Shown piece by piece: positions 1-6,275 of a DNA stretch of 6,275 nucleotides (its first letter is position 1; each line of letters begins with the position of its first letter). Source of the stretch: an uncultured Clostridium sp. (GTDB taxonomy: Bacteria; Bacillota_A; Clostridia; TANB77; CAG-508); NCBI GenBank assembly GCA_905200315.1, contig CAJKKA010000097.1, positions 1 to 6,275 of the forward strand, read 5' to 3'. The notes beneath the pieces were generated by a model, which was not told where the DNA came from, did not search any database, and worked only from the letters and a program-made list of their open reading frames with translations. A program made the position numbers and the translations under genes.

Positions 1-2
1 TC

Positions 3-1646
3 TATATATTTATTTAATTGTTTCTTGTAAGTATCTGGATCTGAATATGTTTTGTATGAATTTTCTAGTGATGGCATAAGTATATTTTTATTAAAACCTA
101 GGTTTAATCTAGCAAATTTTATTGCATTTACTGAAGTAACACCATCTATATCTTTAATTTCATCAATTTTTTTATCTATTTCATCAGAACTGCTTTCTTT
201 TGTATCAACTATCTCAAAATCATGTGGATAATATTCACTAATATAATTTTCCAAACTCAAACTACTTATAAAAGTATTTACACTTAAGAAAGTCATAATC
301 CCTACAAATAATGATAAAAATACTAGTATCGCTCGTTTTTCGTCTCTAAAAACATTGTACCAAGCCATTTTGTATAACTTACCGCCCTTTGTAGATTTTC
401 TATTCTTCTTTTGTTTTTTACTTTTCTTCCCCGTATAATTAAGTGCTTCTGTAGGTGAAATTTTACTCGCTATTTTAGCAGGTTTTACACAACTTACCCA
501 AACTGTAAATAGTGAAAATAATATTGTTCCTATAAATACAATTGGCGTAAAATGTGCTTGTGTAGGCATCATACCTTCATAATATGTCCCTGCACTAAAA
601 CCTTTTAAAGCCGTTGGAACAATTAAAAATGAAACTATTACTGCCAAAATTATACCGATTGGAATCCCTATTATTGAAAGTTTTAATCCTTGTCCCTTGA
701 CTATTTTCTTAATTTGTTTCGGTGAAGCACCTATAGTTTTTAACATTCCATAAAATTGTATGTCTTTTGTTACTGCAATATATAATATATTATAAATTAA
801 TAAATACCCGCTTAAAATCATAAATAGACTTATAATCCCCACCATAGCAAAAGAAGTTATCATAGCATTTTGTTGTGAATTTGATTGTGTATATAAATAA
901 GTAAATGATTGATTTTTATTTAAATTTATGTTTTGTTTTAATACTTCTGCTGCACTATCTTTTTCTGCATCTTTTACATCAATAGTAAGCATACCGTTTT
1001 TTTCTAATGATAAATTGTGTTTTTGTATGAAATCATTTGATACATATGCTAATTTATCGATGTTACTTCTTTTGACCATTGAATAATCTGTATAAGTCCC
1101 ACTTATCACAAATTCTATTTGTTCTATTTTTTTATTTATATTACAATTTAATATAATTTTATCTCCTGGCTCTATATTTTTTAATTTTAACAAGTCTATT
1201 ACAGACTGTGACAACATAATTTCATTTTCTTTATTTGGATAATTACCTTTTATATCGCCAACTGCTGGCTTAATTTGTTTTTCCCAAGCTTCGTTATCTA
1301 TATATTCAAGCTCTATATTTTGCTCATTTTTCTTTAATTTATTTGAATCTACATTCCCAACACTAATTTCTCTTCCTATAGAATCTGTTATATTTAAATT
1401 TTTTATTTTTGAAATCTGTTTCTCTATCGGATTATTTAAATACGTATTTGCTGTAGTACCGGCATCTCTTAAATTCATAAGTTGATAGTTTTCATTAAAA
1501 CTTATCCCCAAAGTAAATACACATGTAAGCATAAAAGTCGTCAAAACTATTGCTATCACTACAAAAATATTTCTAGTTTTATTTGATTTGAGCGATCTAT
1601 TCGTAATTTTTTTTATTATCTCTTTATTATTGTTTTCAAACTTCAT
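3..1646 (-). CDS. FtsX/MacB-type ABC transporter permease, C-terminus beyond the left edge
   Basis: This is the membrane subunit of an ABC transporter, probably working with the ATPase encoded just upstream. The frame stays open for 548 codons from the ATG at 1646-1644 to the left edge, so the C-terminus is missing. Reading the translation, I see a membrane segment at about residues 27-50, an extracytoplasmic domain at 51-260, and a membrane segment at 264-290. Next come an FtsX-type cytoplasmic loop with the pattern [15 protein letters not shown] near 294-307, membrane segments near 323-345 and 367-388, and a very basic linker at 407-427. A further membrane segment at 438-460 opens a second outer domain that runs off the edge. 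This looks like the first half and the start of the second half of a duplicated FtsX permease of roughly 800 residues. The ribosome site AGAGGTGA (1660-1653) lies 6 bases before the start, inside the ATPase gene. In this superfamily such pairs export or sense peptides, lipids or antimicrobials; the substrate cannot be read here. Confidence 0.9.
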   Translation of the reverse strand, partial: MKFENNNKEIIKKITNRSLKSNKTRNIFVVIAIVLTTFMLTCVFTLGISFNENYQLMNLRDAGTTANTYLNNPIEKQISKIKNLNITDSIGREISVGNVDSNKLKKNEQNIELEYIDNEAWEKQIKPAVGDIKGNYPNKENEIMLSQSVIDLLKLKNIEPGDKIILNCNINKKIEQIEFVISGTYTDYSMVKRSNIDKLAYVSNDFIQKHNLSLEKNGMLTIDVKDAEKDSAAEVLKQNINLNKNQSFTYLYTQSNSQQNAMITSFAMVGIISLFMILSGYLLIYNILYIAVTKDIQFYGMLKTIGASPKQIKKIVKGQGLKLSIIGIPIGIILAVIVSFLIVPTALKGFSAGTYYEGMMPTQAHFTPIVFIGTILFSLFTVWVSCVKPAKIASKISPTEALNYTGKKSKKQKKNRKSTKGGKLYKMAWYNVFRDEKRAILVFLSLFVGIMTFLSVNTFISSLSLENYISEYYPHDFEIVDTKESSSDEIDKKIDEIKDIDGVTSVNAIKFARLNLGFNKNILMPSLENSYKTYSDPDTYKKQLNKYI

Positions 1647-2320
1647 TACTTATCACCTCTTGCGATTTTTCCATCTTCAATTCTTATAATTCTATCAGCA
1701 AGCTGTGCTATTTCTTCATTATGTGTAATCATTACAATGGTTTGGTTGAATTTTTGGCTTGTCATTTTCAAAAGGCCTATAACATCCATACTAGTTTTGC
1801 TATCCAAATTTCCAGTCGGTTCATCCGCCAAAATTATTGCCGGTTTTGTCGCAATCGCCCTCGCTATAGCAACACGCTGTTGTTGTCCTCCAGACAAATT
1901 ATTCGGCATATTTGTCAATTTTTGATTAAGTCCAAGTGTATTTATTATTGAATCTATATATTCTTCATCAATTTTCATCCCATCTAATTCAATTGGTAAG
2001 ACTATATTTTCATAAACATTCAATATTGGAACTAAGTTGTAATTTTGAAATACAAATCCTATATTTCTTCTTCTAAATATCGTAAGTTCCTCATCTTTCA
2101 TATCTCCAAGTTTTTTATTATTTATATAAATATCACCACTAGTCAATCTGTCCAAACCTCCCAACATATTTAAAAGTGTCGATTTTCCACTGCCAGAACT
2201 ACCCACAATAGAAACAAATTCACCCTCTTCGATTTCTAGACTAACATCATTCAACGCCTTTACCTCATTTTCACCTTGACCATATATTTTAACCAAGTTC
2301 TCAGCTTTTAATATACACAT
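1646..2320 (-). CDS. ABC transporter ATP-binding protein, MacB/LolD/BceA type
   Basis: This is a complete 224-residue cytoplasmic ATPase that would drive the FtsX-type permease. All nucleotide-binding motifs are intact: Walker [10 protein letters not shown] (40-48), Q-loop glutamine 92 in [10 protein letters not shown], signature LSGGQQQR (142-149), Walker B IILADEP (162-168) with catalytic Glu167, D-loop GNLDS (170-174), and switch histidine 200 in MITHNE. Its length and the FQNYNLVP and DEPTGNLD patterns are typical of the MacB/LolD/BceA branch that pairs with FtsX-like permeases, not of importer ATPases. The ATG at 2320-2318 has a GAGGTG ribosome site (2331-2326) at 5-base spacing. The stop TAA shares its last A with the permease start (TAATG), so the two proteins are probably translationally coupled. 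Transcription probably starts near 2341 from the promoter at 2348-2375. The family is secure; antimicrobial-peptide resistance or export is an inference from the family and the promoter. Confidence 0.96.
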   Translation of the reverse strand: MCILKAENLVKIYGQGENEVKALNDVSLEIEEGEFVSIVGSSGSGKSTLLNMLGGLDRLTSGDIYINNKKLGDMKDEELTIFRRRNIGFVFQNYNLVPILNVYENIVLPIELDGMKIDEEYIDSIINTLGLNQKLTNMPNNLSGGQQQRVAIARAIATKPAIILADEPTGNLDSKTSMDVIGLLKMTSQKFNQTIVMITHNEEIAQLADRIIRIEDGKIARGDK

Positions 2321-2347
2321 ATTTACACCTCGATTTTTTATTTTATA

Positions 2348-2386
2348 TTTATATAATAATTAAAACTTCTGACAATCTTATGACAA
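2348..2386 (-). promoter_or_regulatory. Promoter of the ABC operon with two 11-bp-phased TTGTCA boxes
   Basis: Read on the minus strand, TTGTCA occurs at 2386-2381 and again at 2375-2370, an exact 11-bp repeat. The second copy is a near-consensus -35 box. It is followed after 16 bp by TATAAA (2353-2348) as the -10 box. The expected start is near 2341, leaving a leader of about 20 bases before the ATPase ATG. Paired hexamers at 11-bp spacing overlapping the -35 are the usual arrangement for activators of the OmpR/PhoB response-regulator family, which often control FtsX-type transporters in Firmicutes. The boxes are seen directly; the regulator is inferred and not present in the window. Confidence 0.65.
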
Positions 2387-2465
2387 AAATAAAAATAGAA
2401 AAATTTTTTTATTATTTACTAAATGGTAACAAGTCTGACCAGTTCAATCCTCTTTTTCTTGCACA

Positions 2466-2511
2466 TTTGTTACTATTTGTTTCTTTTTTATTATTTTGTT
2501 ACTATTCGTTT
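2466..2511. repeat. Pair of 17-bp direct repeats upstream of the SH3b promoter
   Basis: TTTGTTACTATTTGTTT (2466-2482) and TTTGTTACTATTCGTTT (2495-2511) match at 16 of 17 positions and begin 29 bp apart. The core TTGTTAC also occurs inverted at 2426-2432. The pair lies about 50 to 100 bp before the predicted SH3b transcription start, where an activator could bind. It may be a regulator site or only a local duplication in AT-rich DNA. Confidence 0.5.
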
Positions 2512-2547
2512 ACAATTCTTCGATTTCTAACACAAATCATTTTTTAG

Positions 2548-2556
2548 TGCTATAAT
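2548..2556 (+). promoter_or_regulatory. Extended -10 promoter of the SH3b gene
   Basis: TGC followed directly by TATAAT (2551-2556) is a perfect extended -10 element. No good -35 hexamer lies 16-18 bp upstream (TAACAC at 2528-2533 is poor), which fits an extended -10 or activator-dependent promoter. Transcription would begin near 2563 and give a leader of about 118 bases. Confidence 0.6.
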
Positions 2557-2680
2557 AAATGTTGTTAAAAGATAAGGAAATAAATTCCAAATAATATTTC
2601 CAATTTACTTCCTAATAAAATTTAAAAAGTCTGTGCGAAATTCCTAAATAGGACTTTTAGAAAACGAGGGGGCATCTAAA

Positions 2681-3685
2681 ATGCAAAGTAAAAATTTTAA
2701 AAAATTTATGGTAACAGGATTAGCATCTGTTCTTTGTGCAGGTGGTATGTCAGTGGCTAGTTTGCCAAGTTATAATAATGATTATGTTGCAACAGCTTAT
2801 GCAGCTACAATAAAAGATACTGCTTTAAGTGCAACTGGTACTGTTAATAGCAACGTATTTTTAAGAAAAGGACCAGGAACTAGTTATAGTAAAATTGTTG
2901 TTTTGAAAAAAGGTGCAAAAGTTGATATAGTTGCTAAATCTTCTAATAACTGGTACAAAGTTAAATATGGTAAAGGTTTTGGATATGTTTATAGCAAATA
3001 TGTAACTGTTAAATCTGAAACTCCTACTAATAAAGAAGATGTAGCTTATAGTGCTACTGGTACTGTAAAATCTAATGTTTATGTTAGAAAAGCTGCTAGT
3101 ACTTCTGCTAAAAAATTAGGTGTACTTAAAAAAGGTACTAAAGTTACTATAGTTGCTAAAAATTATACTGGTAATTGGTACAAAGTTAAATACAATAAAG
3201 GATTCGGATATGTTTCTGCTAAATATGTAACTGTCAAAACTCCTACTCCTACTAATAAAGATATAGCTTTCGATGCTACTGGTACTATAAAATCTAATGT
3301 TTATGTTAGAGAAACTGCTAGTACTTCTGCTAAAAAATTAGGTGTACTTAAAAAAGGTACTGAAGTTACTATAGTTGCCAAAACTTCAACTGAAGCTTGG
3401 TATAAAGTAAAATATAACGATGGTTATGGATATGTTTCTGCTAAATACGTAACTTTAACTTCTGAACAACCTGAAGTTCAATATCCAGCAACTGCTGTAG
3501 CTAACCATGATGTATATGTAAGAGATGGTGGTTCTCCTAAAGCTAAAAAACTTGGTGCTATAACTAAAGGTACTAAAGTTACTGTAGTAGAAAAATGTCA
3601 ATATAATTGGTATAAAATTCAATATAAAGATGGCTTTGGATATGTTTATGGTGAATATTTAGATATTGTTTTAGTACAAAAATAA
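2681..3685 (+). CDS. Secreted protein with four tandem SH3b domains
   Basis: This 334-residue protein appears to be exported and to bind the cell wall or another surface ligand. The N-terminus is a signal peptide: basic KNFKK, a hydrophobic stretch at about 9-27, and a probable signal peptidase I site after the AYA at 39-41. The rest is four bacterial SH3 domains at about 51-111, 125-186, 199-260 and 270-330. Each carries an NVYVR-like strand, a KKGTKV turn, a WYKVKY strand and a final GYVxxKYV segment. Short Thr/Pro-rich linkers (such as TPTPTNK) join the first three domains. I see no catalytic domain (amidase, NlpC/P60, lysozyme), LPXTG motif, S-layer domain or C-terminal membrane helix, so it may be held by the SH3b domains alone. 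SH3b domains commonly bind peptidoglycan peptides. The ATG at 2681 has the ribosome site GAGGGGG (2666-2672) at 8-base spacing. The gene is monocistronic and ends at a strong terminator. Exact role unknown. Confidence 0.92.
   Translation: MQSKNFKKFMVTGLASVLCAGGMSVASLPSYNNDYVATAYAATIKDTALSATGTVNSNVFLRKGPGTSYSKIVVLKKGAKVDIVAKSSNNWYKVKYGKGFGYVYSKYVTVKSETPTNKEDVAYSATGTVKSNVYVRKAASTSAKKLGVLKKGTKVTIVAKNYTGNWYKVKYNKGFGYVSAKYVTVKTPTPTNKDIAFDATGTIKSNVYVRETASTSAKKLGVLKKGTEVTIVAKTSTEAWYKVKYNDGYGYVSAKYVTLTSEQPEVQYPATAVANHDVYVRDGGSPKAKKLGAITKGTKVTVVEKCQYNWYKIQYKDGFGYVYGEYLDIVLVQK
3053..3382 (+). repeat. Internal 222-bp tandem repeat covering SH3b domains 2 and 3
   Basis: The 108 bases at 3053-3160 and 3275-3382, 222 bp apart, differ at only 5 positions, and 47 bases (3093-3139 and 3315-3361) are identical. 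The following 78 bases of each unit differ at about 21 positions. Domains 2 and 3 therefore come from a duplication whose front half is much more alike than its back half. Domains 1 and 4 are more distant. Confidence 0.85.
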
Positions 3686-3731
3686 TTTATAATAAAATAT
3701 ATTTTTAAATCTTTGATATAACAAAGAAGGC

Positions 3732-3774
3732 AAAAATGCCGATAAAAATAGAAATTATTTTTACCGGCATTTTT
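3732..3774. terminator. Bidirectional terminator between convergent SH3b and amidase genes
   Basis: The arms 3732-3750 and 3756-3774 pair over 19 positions around a 5-base loop. The outer 10 pairs include TGCCG/CGGCA. The plus strand then ends in a run of seven T (3770-3776) and the minus strand in five T. The single A-C mismatch on the plus transcript becomes a U-G pair on the minus transcript. It sits 46 bases after the SH3b stop and 13 bases after the amidase stop. Confidence 0.92.
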
Positions 3775-3787
3775 TTACATTCTCATT

Positions 3788-4693
3788 TTATATCCTCACA
3801 TTATATTTATCAAATAAGTCTATCGGCATTGTCATACGTGCTGTCTTTAGTGGATTTACAACTTGGCATATTTCCATATTACCAGCAATTGATAAAAGCA
3901 TTATTAATTCTTGTAAATCTAATGGAAGTGTTGCTTTTAGAAAATCTAGCATTTTAAAACATGCGTGGCTACTTGCTTCATCTAAAGTTTTCCCTGCTGC
4001 AATTGTTATATATTCACTATTTGTCTTTAAAAATGGAGTCGGCATTATTGCATCTTTTAAAACTGTTACTTTTACTGTAACTTCACCGCTTATTTCAATT
4101 CCACAAGTTGCAGATTCTCCATCACCCATAATTGCATGTAAATCTCCCATTGCCAAAAGTGCACCTGGAACGTTTACAGGTAAAAATAAACTTGTCCCTT
4201 CTTGAATTTTATTACAATCCATATTTGATCCATGTTCTCCTGGCGTTCCATTTAATACTTCGCCTTCTTTTGGCGCTGTCCCAATCACACCTATCATCGG
4301 ATTTATTGGAAACTTTAAAATATCATTAAATACTGCACATCCATCTTCTATTTTTATAATTTTTGTACGTTCTTCTTCAACAAAATCTTTTAATGCTCCC
4401 CTTCCTGGTGATACAGACATAGCCCCTTGCGAATCTAATTTTATTTCTAAAATATCAACTCTAAGAACATCTCCAGGCTCTGCATTTTCTATATATAAAG
4501 GTCCTGTTGCTGGATTTATATTAGAATAGTCTATTAAATGAAATAAATCGCTTTCACTTTTTAAATTGCCATTATAACAATCTGAAGTCTGAAATACTAC
4601 TGTGCTACCAGATTTGCAATAATGTTTTGCTTTATTATTTGAAGACATTGATACTATTGAATCTTCTTTATTTATATATATTTTTTGCTCCAT
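3788..4693 (-). CDS. Acetamidase/formamidase family protein
   Basis: This predicted cytoplasmic amidohydrolase would split formamide, acetamide or a similar short amide into ammonia and the acid. It has 301 residues counted from the ATG at 4693, a usual length for the short bacterial form. Family landmarks are NPATGP (60-65), PMIGVIGTAP (132-141), the GTPGEHGSNMD block (149-159) and the MGDLHAIMGDGE block (182-193). The conserved His and Asp/Glu residues of the last two blocks are the likely active-site or metal region. The GSNMD block has Ser where many relatives have a second Gly. An in-frame TTG at 4705 would add four residues, but it overlaps the ribosome site GGAGGT (4703-4698), so the ATG is the better start. 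No amide transporter or urease genes lie beside it, and it has its own promoter and terminators. The family is clear; the natural substrate is not. Confidence 0.93.
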   Translation of the reverse strand: MEQKIYINKEDSIVSMSSNNKAKHYCKSGSTVVFQTSDCYNGNLKSESDLFHLIDYSNINPATGPLYIENAEPGDVLRVDILEIKLDSQGAMSVSPGRGALKDFVEEERTKIIKIEDGCAVFNDILKFPINPMIGVIGTAPKEGEVLNGTPGEHGSNMDCNKIQEGTSLFLPVNVPGALLAMGDLHAIMGDGESATCGIEISGEVTVKVTVLKDAIMPTPFLKTNSEYITIAAGKTLDEASSHACFKMLDFLKATLPLDLQELIMLLSIAGNMEICQVVNPLKTARMTMPIDLFDKYNVRI

Positions 4694-4697
4694 GGTT

Positions 4698-4703
4698 ACC
4701 TCC
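4698..4703 (-). promoter_or_regulatory. Ribosome binding site that decides the amidase start
   Basis: GGAGGT on the minus strand lies 4 bases before the ATG at 4693. The upstream TTG candidate (4705-4703) runs into this site, so translation from the TTG would need a separate ribosome site; none is seen. Confidence 0.8.
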
Positions 4704-4723
4704 AACTTTTTGCTTTTAAGTAA

Positions 4724-4729
4724 ATTATA
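4724..4729 (-). promoter_or_regulatory. -10 element of the amidase gene
   Basis: A consensus TATAAT (4729-4724, minus strand) lies 30 bases before the amidase ATG and predicts a start near 4717 with a leader of about 24 bases. The -35 region is poor (around TATATT at 17-bp spacing), but the DNA upstream is A/T-rich and could act as an UP-like element. Confidence 0.5.
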
Positions 4730-4770
4730 CTATTTGTTATTTTCGAAATATAGAATAAAATAAAATAAAG

Positions 4771-4825
4771 AAAAAATCCCCCTTTTGAATAAACATTTTT
4801 TGTTTATCTAAAAGGAGGATTTTTT
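4771..4825 (-). terminator. Terminator of the heptad-repeat gene
   Basis: A long hairpin has arms 4771-4795 and 4801-4825 and a five-base loop. It is made of ATAAACA/TGTTTAT at the tip, a 2-base internal mismatch, and a lower stem of A/T and G/C pairs. On the minus transcript the one imperfect position in the GC block is a G-U pair, and the stem is followed by TTTTTTCTTTATTTT. It begins about 22 bases after the minus-strand stop at 4848. It separates the gene from the amidase promoter, with which it almost abuts. Confidence 0.9.
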
Positions 4826-4847
4826 TATTTATTAAATTAAGAAAGGA

Positions 4848-6275
4848 TTATTTACGGAATAAATTTAATAATTTTTGCCAGAAGTTAAGTTCTTCAGTTT
4901 TTTCTTCTTCTACTTTAACTTCTTCTTTTTTAATAGCTTCTGTTTTTATAACAAATTGTACTGAATCCACATCTGTATTTTTATCTGATACGAATGATTC
5001 AACTTCGAAGTCTCCACCTGCAAAGTTATCTATCATTGAATCTACTTCATCATCAACTTTAGAGTCAAGATCTGATGTTTCACCTTTGAATTCACCAGTT
5101 CCATCAGTAAGTTCTGTTGTTCCTTTATATAAACTATGTGTTCCACTTACTAAATCAAGGGCTCCTTCATAAACTTTTGAATAACCATTAGTTATTTTGT
5201 TTACTGCACTTGTATATTCTTTTATTCCACTATCTAAAGTTGCATAGTTATCTGTTAATTTATTTATACCGCTTTTTAATTGTGTCATGTTAGCCATTAA
5301 GTTATTTAATGAAGAAACTAAATCTTGTATGCTAGCATCGAATTTTTTGTAGTTAGTTTGTAATGATACTGCACCACTCATTAAAGTAGTTTGGCTTGAA
5401 GATGTACTCATTTGTGCATCTATACCATTTATAAGTTTAGAACTTCCTTCTATATAACTTGCATCAGCTTTTAATAAAGTTTCAACTGATATTAATTTTC
5501 CTGCTGCTTGAACATATTGTGTAACTGCATCAGTGTTTCCTGCTGATACTTGTTTATATAATGCTACTGCTTCAGAATCTCCTGCTTGTGCTAATTTAGC
5601 TAATTCCGCTGAAACTGCTTGGCTTCCTCCTGATGTATATGCACTATACAATTTTCTTTGTGTACTTGTTATTCCAAGAGCACTTATCGCTTGTTTATTT
5701 TTTTGTGCTAATTCACTTGCACTATTAAGTCCTGCTTTTTTTAAGCTGCTGTTGTATGTGTCTATACTAGAATCAACTGTTTTTAATCCATTTACTAAGC
5801 TATCTATACCAGATTTTATACTAGTAGATGCTGAAGATAATTGTTTTAAGTCTTTAGATGAAGTTGATACATTATTAAGTGATGATTGTATTGTTTTTAA
5901 TGCACTTAATACTTCGCTTGAACCACTAGTTAAGCTAGATGATTTTGAGTTTAATTGATCTAATCCCTCTTGTATAGTTTTTATACCGTCAGTTAAAGTA
6001 ACTGCACCATCATCTAATTTTTTTGCACCATCGTTTAATTCATTAGCCCCATCATCTAAATCATTAACTGCATCTTTTAATTTATCAAGTTCACCAGTTA
6101 AAGATGATGTATCTATAGAATCTTTATCTAAACCTAAGTTTAAGTTTATTCCGTTTACTTGGATTTCACTCATTTCAAAATCAGTTACATCTGTTGTTAT
6201 TTTTATATCTTTTTCATTTCCAGGTAATATTGTATAAGTAAGTTGTTTTAATCCACCTACATTAGCCATAGTAGC
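4848..6275 (-). CDS. X-X-X-Leu-X-X-Gly heptad-repeat protein, N-terminus beyond the right edge
   Basis: The frame is open from the right edge to the TAA at 4848. The ATG at 6269 is probably internal: two codons (Ala-Thr) precede it in frame, no ribosome site is seen, and the text right after it (VGGLKQLTYTILPGNEKDI) looks like the middle of a folded domain. Residues here count from that ATG. After a globular stretch (1-55) come heptads with Leu or Ile at position 4 and mostly Gly at 7, such as ANELNDG and AKKLDDG (68-102). An Ser/Ala-rich helical region without clear heptads (about 172-290) follows, then a second heptad block (335-390, e.g. YATLDSG, ALDLVSG, TTELTDG). The end is an acidic segment (398-415), a Lys/Glu linker (445-461) and an amphipathic tail NFWQKLLNLFRK. 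Such heptads occur in YhgE/Pip-type and related envelope proteins of Firmicutes. No membrane helix is visible in this part; a signal peptide would be off-window. The function is unknown, probably an elongated surface or envelope protein. Confidence 0.85.
   Translation of the reverse strand, partial: ATMANVGGLKQLTYTILPGNEKDIKITTDVTDFEMSEIQVNGINLNLGLDKDSIDTSSLTGELDKLKDAVNDLDDGANELNDGAKKLDDGAVTLTDGIKTIQEGLDQLNSKSSSLTSGSSEVLSALKTIQSSLNNVSTSSKDLKQLSSASTSIKSGIDSLVNGLKTVDSSIDTYNSSLKKAGLNSASELAQKNKQAISALGITSTQRKLYSAYTSGGSQAVSAELAKLAQAGDSEAVALYKQVSAGNTDAVTQYVQAAGKLISVETLLKADASYIEGSSKLINGIDAQMSTSSSQTTLMSGAVSLQTNYKKFDASIQDLVSSLNNLMANMTQLKSGINKLTDNYATLDSGIKEYTSAVNKITNGYSKVYEGALDLVSGTHSLYKGTTELTDGTGEFKGETSDLDSKVDDEVDSMIDNFAGGDFEVESFVSDKNTDVDSVQFVIKTEAIKKEEVKVEEEKTEELNFWQKLLNLFRK

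Larger units (their letters stand above)
2321..2680. other. Divergent intergenic control region
   Basis: This gap of 360 bases separates the minus-strand ABC operon from the plus-strand SH3b gene. It holds the operon promoter and phased boxes (2348-2386), an A/T-only stretch (2387-2418) that could be intrinsically bent, a pair of direct repeats (2466-2511), the SH3b promoter (2548-2556), and a leader of about 118 bases with possible hairpins (2625-2681). I see no credible gene here. The longest suggestive frame is 28 codons on the minus strand (2412-2498) and has no start codon with a usable ribosome site. Confidence 0.7.

Noticed and set aside
1721..1951. Two plus-strand frames of 62 and 76 codons
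   Set aside because: They are antisense to the conserved ATPase motifs and have no ribosome site or recognisable domain.
2433..2465. T-loop-like text (AGTTCAATCC) suggesting a tRNA fragment or attachment site
   Set aside because: The flanks do not form a T-stem, and no acceptor stem or anticodon arm is present.
2563..2680. Possible c-di-AMP (ydaO-type) or c-di-GMP riboswitch before the SH3b gene, suggested by the CGAGGGGG block
   Set aside because: The G-rich block is simply the ribosome site. The leader is short, and the conserved junctions and paired stems of those riboswitch classes are not seen.
3736..3957. 73-codon plus-strand frame
   Set aside because: It starts inside the terminator hairpin and continues antisense to the amidase gene.
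4132..4329. 65-codon plus-strand frame
   Set aside because: It is antisense to the most conserved part of the amidase and has no start signals.
4810..4818. AAAAGGAGG on the plus strand, a perfect-looking ribosome binding site
   Set aside because: It is the right arm of the terminator hairpin, and no plus-strand reading frame of any quality follows it.
5533..5958. 141-codon open frame on the plus strand
   Set aside because: It lies opposite the heptad-repeat gene, whose repeat composition keeps the antisense frame open. It has no ribosome site and no protein-like features.

Overview
The window is very AT-rich, with A/T-ending codons, frequent ATA and AGA codons, strong GGAGG-type ribosome binding sites, TAA stops and U-tailed hairpin terminators. 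Together with the protein families present, this points to a low-GC Firmicute, most likely a clostridial lineage. Genus and species cannot be fixed from the sequence alone. It reads as an ordinary chromosomal cell-envelope region: I see no insertion sequence, phage gene, tRNA, rRNA, CRISPR array or plasmid origin.

Layout from left to right. (1) Positions 3-1646 and 1646-2320, minus strand, form a two-gene ABC transporter operon. An FtsX/MacB-type permease, cut by the left edge, follows its MacB/LolD-type ATPase with a one-base TAATG overlap. (2) Positions 2321-2680 are a divergent intergenic region. It holds a minus-strand promoter with two TTGTCA boxes exactly 11 bp apart, the second being the -35 element; this is the arrangement expected for an OmpR/PhoB-family response regulator. 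It also holds a pair of 17-bp direct repeats and an extended -10 promoter for the plus-strand gene. (3) Positions 2681-3685, plus strand, encode a secreted protein made of a signal peptide and four bacterial SH3 (SH3b) domains and nothing else. (4) Positions 3732-3774 are a bidirectional terminator between convergent genes. (5) Positions 3788-4693, minus strand, encode an acetamidase/formamidase-family protein. Its start is the ATG at 4693, not the TTG at 4705, because that TTG overlaps the Shine-Dalgarno sequence. (6) Positions 4771-4825 are a long terminator hairpin. (7) Positions 4848-6275, minus strand, encode the C-terminal part of a large protein with X-X-X-Leu-X-X-Gly heptad repeats, cut by the right edge.

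How the genes fit together: the ABC transporter, the SH3b protein and the heptad-repeat protein all suggest work at the envelope, and the first two share a divergent control region. The likely regulator of the transporter (response regulator and histidine kinase) is not in the window and may lie beyond the left edge. The amidase has its own promoter and terminators and looks like an independent metabolic gene. I did not find a convincing new system. The points most worth checking are the 11-bp-phased boxes, the mosaic duplication inside the SH3b gene, and the two-block structure of the heptad-repeat protein.
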